7,956 bases of DNA from NCBI GenBank assembly GCA_030613765.1, contig JAUWLI010000123.1:1-7956 (forward strand), written 5' to 3'. A program made the translations under genes and the position numbers. Shown piece after piece: positions 6,037 through 7,956 of this stretch. The first letter of the stretch is position 1, and the number at the start of each line of letters is the position of its first letter. Source of the stretch: Phycisphaerae bacterium (GTDB lineage: Bacteria; Planctomycetota; Phycisphaerae; Sedimentisphaerales; SG8-4). A model generated the notes under the pieces. That model did not search any database. It saw nothing but the letters and a program-made list of their open reading frames with translations, and was not told the origin of the DNA.

Positions 6037-7323
6037 ATGAAAAGCAAAACAACTAAGAAAGTAAACACGGTAAGCCGACGGGAGTTTTTGAAAAGCTCGG
6101 TTGTTACTGCTGCTGCTTTTGCGGTGCCGACAATCGTTCCGTCTTCGGTCTTCGGCGCCGATGCCCCGAGTAACCGTATCACGATTGGCAGCATCGGGCT
6201 GGGAGGCATGGGGACAGGGAATATGAAGGGATTCAAGGGCAAATCCGGTTCGCAGGTCGTTGCGGTCTGTGATGTCGATGCGGGCCATCTTGAAAAAGCA
6301 CGTCAGACAGCAGGCCTGGATGAGAAGTCGTCTTACAACGATTTTCGGGATTTGATATCACGTGACGATATCGATGCGGTAGTCGTAGCTACGCCGGACC
6401 ACTGGCATGTACCCGTTTCGATTGCGGCAGTTAAGGCCGGCAAGGATGTGTACTGTGAAAAGCCTCTTACCTTGACGATAGGCGGGGGGCGTGCCCTTGC
6501 TGATGCGGTGAAGCGCTATGGACGGGTGCTGCAAACAGGCTCTCAGCAGCGTTCGGGCAGTGAGTTTCGCAACGCCTGTGAGCTGGTCCGCAACGGCAGG
6601 ATCGGCAAGCTGCATACGATTAAAGTCGGGATACCGGGAAACAACCGGAAGTGCCCGCCGACGTGGGAGGCCAAGCCTGTTCCGGAAGGATTCGATTACG
6701 ATATGTGGCTGGGCCCTGCGCCGTGGGAGCCGTATACCGAACAGCGATGTCACTATCAGTTCCGCTTTGTCCTGGATTACTCCGGCGGCCAGATGACCAA
6801 CTGGGGCGCCCATTATCTTGATATCGCCCAGTGGGGCAATGACGCCGATGATACAGGCCCGGTAGAAATCGAGGGTAAAGGCGACTTCCCCGAAAGCGGG
6901 CTGTTCACGACTTCAAAGAAAGCGGATATCACGTACACGTATGCCAACGGTGTCAAATTGCTTCTGAAAACCGGAGGAGGGAACACACGTTTCGAAGGCA
7001 GCGAAGGATGGGTTTTCGTATCGCGCGGCAAAATAGATGCAGAGCCGAAGTCACTTCTTCAGGAAAAGATAGGGGCTGATGAAATTAAACTCTACAACAG
7101 CAGGGACCACAAGCAGAACTTCCTGGACTGTATTAAGAGCCGTAAGGACCCCATTGCCTCGGCCGAAATCGGGCACCGCTCTTCTACGGTTTGCCATCTG
7201 GGTAACATCGCGATGCTGCTCGGTAGAAAAGTGAAATGGGACCCGAAGAAGGAACGCTTTATCAATGACAGTGCCGCTGACAGCATGATATCACGCAGCA
7301 TGCGGTCGCCGTGGAAGCTTTAG
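6037..7323 (+). CDS. Tat-exported Gfo/Idh/MocA family oxidoreductase
   Basis: A 428-residue NAD(P)-dependent sugar dehydrogenase-type protein. The N-terminus carries a twin-arginine signal, SRREFLK (13-19), then a mild hydrophobic stretch and a likely cleavage after ADA (41-43), so it should be exported folded with its cofactor. The Rossmann fold follows with GLGGMG (54-59) and the acidic strand end CDVD (78-81). The family motif EKPLTLT (141-147) carries the catalytic Lys142, and WGAHYLDIAQW (256-266) gives the likely proton-transfer His259. Length and layout are typical of the exported members common in Planctomycetota and relatives. The ribosome site AAGGA (6027-6031) is 5 bases before the ATG and the gene starts 40 nt after the DUF6807-DUF1080 gene. 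I infer oxidation of a sugar hydroxyl, plausibly at C3, to feed the DUF1080 domain. The substrate is not predictable. The sequence lacks obvious GH109 features. Confidence 0.93.
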   Translation: MKSKTTKKVNTVSRREFLKSSVVTAAAFAVPTIVPSSVFGADAPSNRITIGSIGLGGMGTGNMKGFKGKSGSQVVAVCDVDAGHLEKARQTAGLDEKSSYNDFRDLISRDDIDAVVVATPDHWHVPVSIAAVKAGKDVYCEKPLTLTIGGGRALADAVKRYGRVLQTGSQQRSGSEFRNACELVRNGRIGKLHTIKVGIPGNNRKCPPTWEAKPVPEGFDYDMWLGPAPWEPYTEQRCHYQFRFVLDYSGGQMTNWGAHYLDIAQWGNDADDTGPVEIEGKGDFPESGLFTTSKKADITYTYANGVKLLLKTGGGNTRFEGSEGWVFVSRGKIDAEPKSLLQEKIGADEIKLYNSRDHKQNFLDCIKSRKDPIASAEIGHRSSTVCHLGNIAMLLGRKVKWDPKKERFINDSAADSMISRSMRSPWKL

Positions 7324-7346
7324 AAATGATTAGTGATAAATGATTA
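7324..7346. repeat. Short direct repeat in the spacer before the last gene
   Basis: AAATGATTA occurs at 7324-7332 and 7338-7346, a 14-bp period, immediately after the stop codon of the dehydrogenase. It is AT-rich and may be simple slippage sequence. Confidence 0.3.
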
Positions 7347-7367
7347 AGGATTATTAGGGGACAAGGT

Positions 7368-7956
7368 ATGAAGAGCGAAAGAAAATTTGTGGGTGCGGTA
7401 CTTGTGATTGGTGTGGTCTTTGGTTTGGCTTGTGCGAGTGAGGCACTGGAGATTCGTCTTAAGGTCTCGGCGAAGGTTGATTGCGTCGATGTGCCTGTTC
7501 ATACCGTCATTGATTTGCCCGGTTCGTTTGCGAATGTGCCTGTTGAGGATATTGCGGTTCATCTCAGGCAGACCACCAGGGGAATGGCGCGGATATATGG
7601 GATGCGGATACCGGGCCAGCTTGTGGTGGGCAGCGATAAGAAGGCCCAGTTGTGGTGGGTAATGCCGCGGGCGGAAGCGGGCAGTACAAACCGGTGGACT
7701 GCCATCTTGAAACGGAGGGAGAAAGAAGATAAGGAGACGTTTTCCTGGAAGGACAAAGAAGGGGAGTATATGGATTTGCTTTTCGGCGGCCACAAGACGA
7801 CTCGGTATATGTACGCCTATGAGACGTCAACTCCACAGCGCATCTTCGAAACGTACAAACCGCTGCATCATGTCTTTGATGCCCAGTGGAAAAAGCTTTT
7901 AACCAATGGGCCGGATGGTGAGCACGAGTATACCAAAAAAATCAAATATCCTCACC
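7368..7956 (+). CDS. Second exported DUF6807 (PmoA-like) protein, 3' end beyond window
   Basis: An open frame of 196 codons runs from the ATG at 7368 to the right edge without a stop. AGGGG (7356-7360) lies 7 bases before the start. The N-terminus is a signal peptide (MKSERKFVGAVLVIGVVFGL) with a site near ACASEA; Cys22 follows G-L-A, so a lipoprotein is possible but the lipobox is not canonical. A beta-rich module follows that includes QLWWVM (94-99) and AGS (104-106), matching RLWWIL and AGS of the fusion protein two genes upstream. The DUF6807 domain begins about residue 145, with TTRYMYAYET, YKPLHHVFD and GEHEYTKKIKYPH at the very end, where the conserved His cluster is just being entered. 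The spacer to the dehydrogenase gene is 44 nt, so it belongs to the same operon. Catalytic function is unknown, and whether it also ends in DUF1080 cannot be seen. Confidence 0.85.
   Translation, partial: MKSERKFVGAVLVIGVVFGLACASEALEIRLKVSAKVDCVDVPVHTVIDLPGSFANVPVEDIAVHLRQTTRGMARIYGMRIPGQLVVGSDKKAQLWWVMPRAEAGSTNRWTAILKRREKEDKETFSWKDKEGEYMDLLFGGHKTTRYMYAYETSTPQRIFETYKPLHHVFDAQWKKLLTNGPDGEHEYTKKIKYPH

Overview
The window looks like a chromosomal stretch from a free-living, Gram-negative-type bacterium with a periplasm, most likely a Planctomycetota (Phycisphaerae-like) or other PVC-group member. This rests on gene content: a Tat-exported Gfo/Idh/MocA dehydrogenase, a DUF1080 (3-keto-glycoside-cleaving) domain and two 'PmoA-like' DUF6807 proteins in one run, plus an OmpA-type lipoprotein. 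No rRNA, tRNA, transposase, integrase or CRISPR array was seen.

Left part (1-1967), minus strand: a GntR/YtrA-type repressor gene (482-892) overlaps by 8 bp the start of an ABC transporter ATPase gene that runs off the left edge (1-489). The repressor is preceded by a good sigma70-like promoter whose -10 box lies inside a perfect 17-bp palindrome, so this looks like a self-repressed regulator-plus-ABC-exporter operon. Behind it lies an AT-rich orphan gene for a four-helix membrane protein (1365-1967).

Middle (1968-4136): a 506-bp divergent spacer rich in inverted repeats leads into a plus-strand pair, an OmpA-domain lipoprotein (2474-3241) and nucleoside diphosphate kinase (3287-3748). A second gene-free stretch (3749-4136) carries candidate promoter elements for the next operon.

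Right part (4137-7956): three plus-strand genes with 40-44 nt spacers. They encode a Sec-exported DUF6807-DUF1080 fusion, a Tat-exported Gfo/Idh/MocA oxidoreductase, and a second exported DUF6807 protein cut by the window end. Established work on other bacteria shows that Gfo/Idh/MocA enzymes can oxidise a sugar at C3 and DUF1080 proteins can then break the glycosidic bond of the 3-keto sugar. My inference is that this operon is a periplasmic oxidative glycoside-breakdown module in which the uncharacterised DUF6807 domains play an unknown part. This is the most interesting item in the window.
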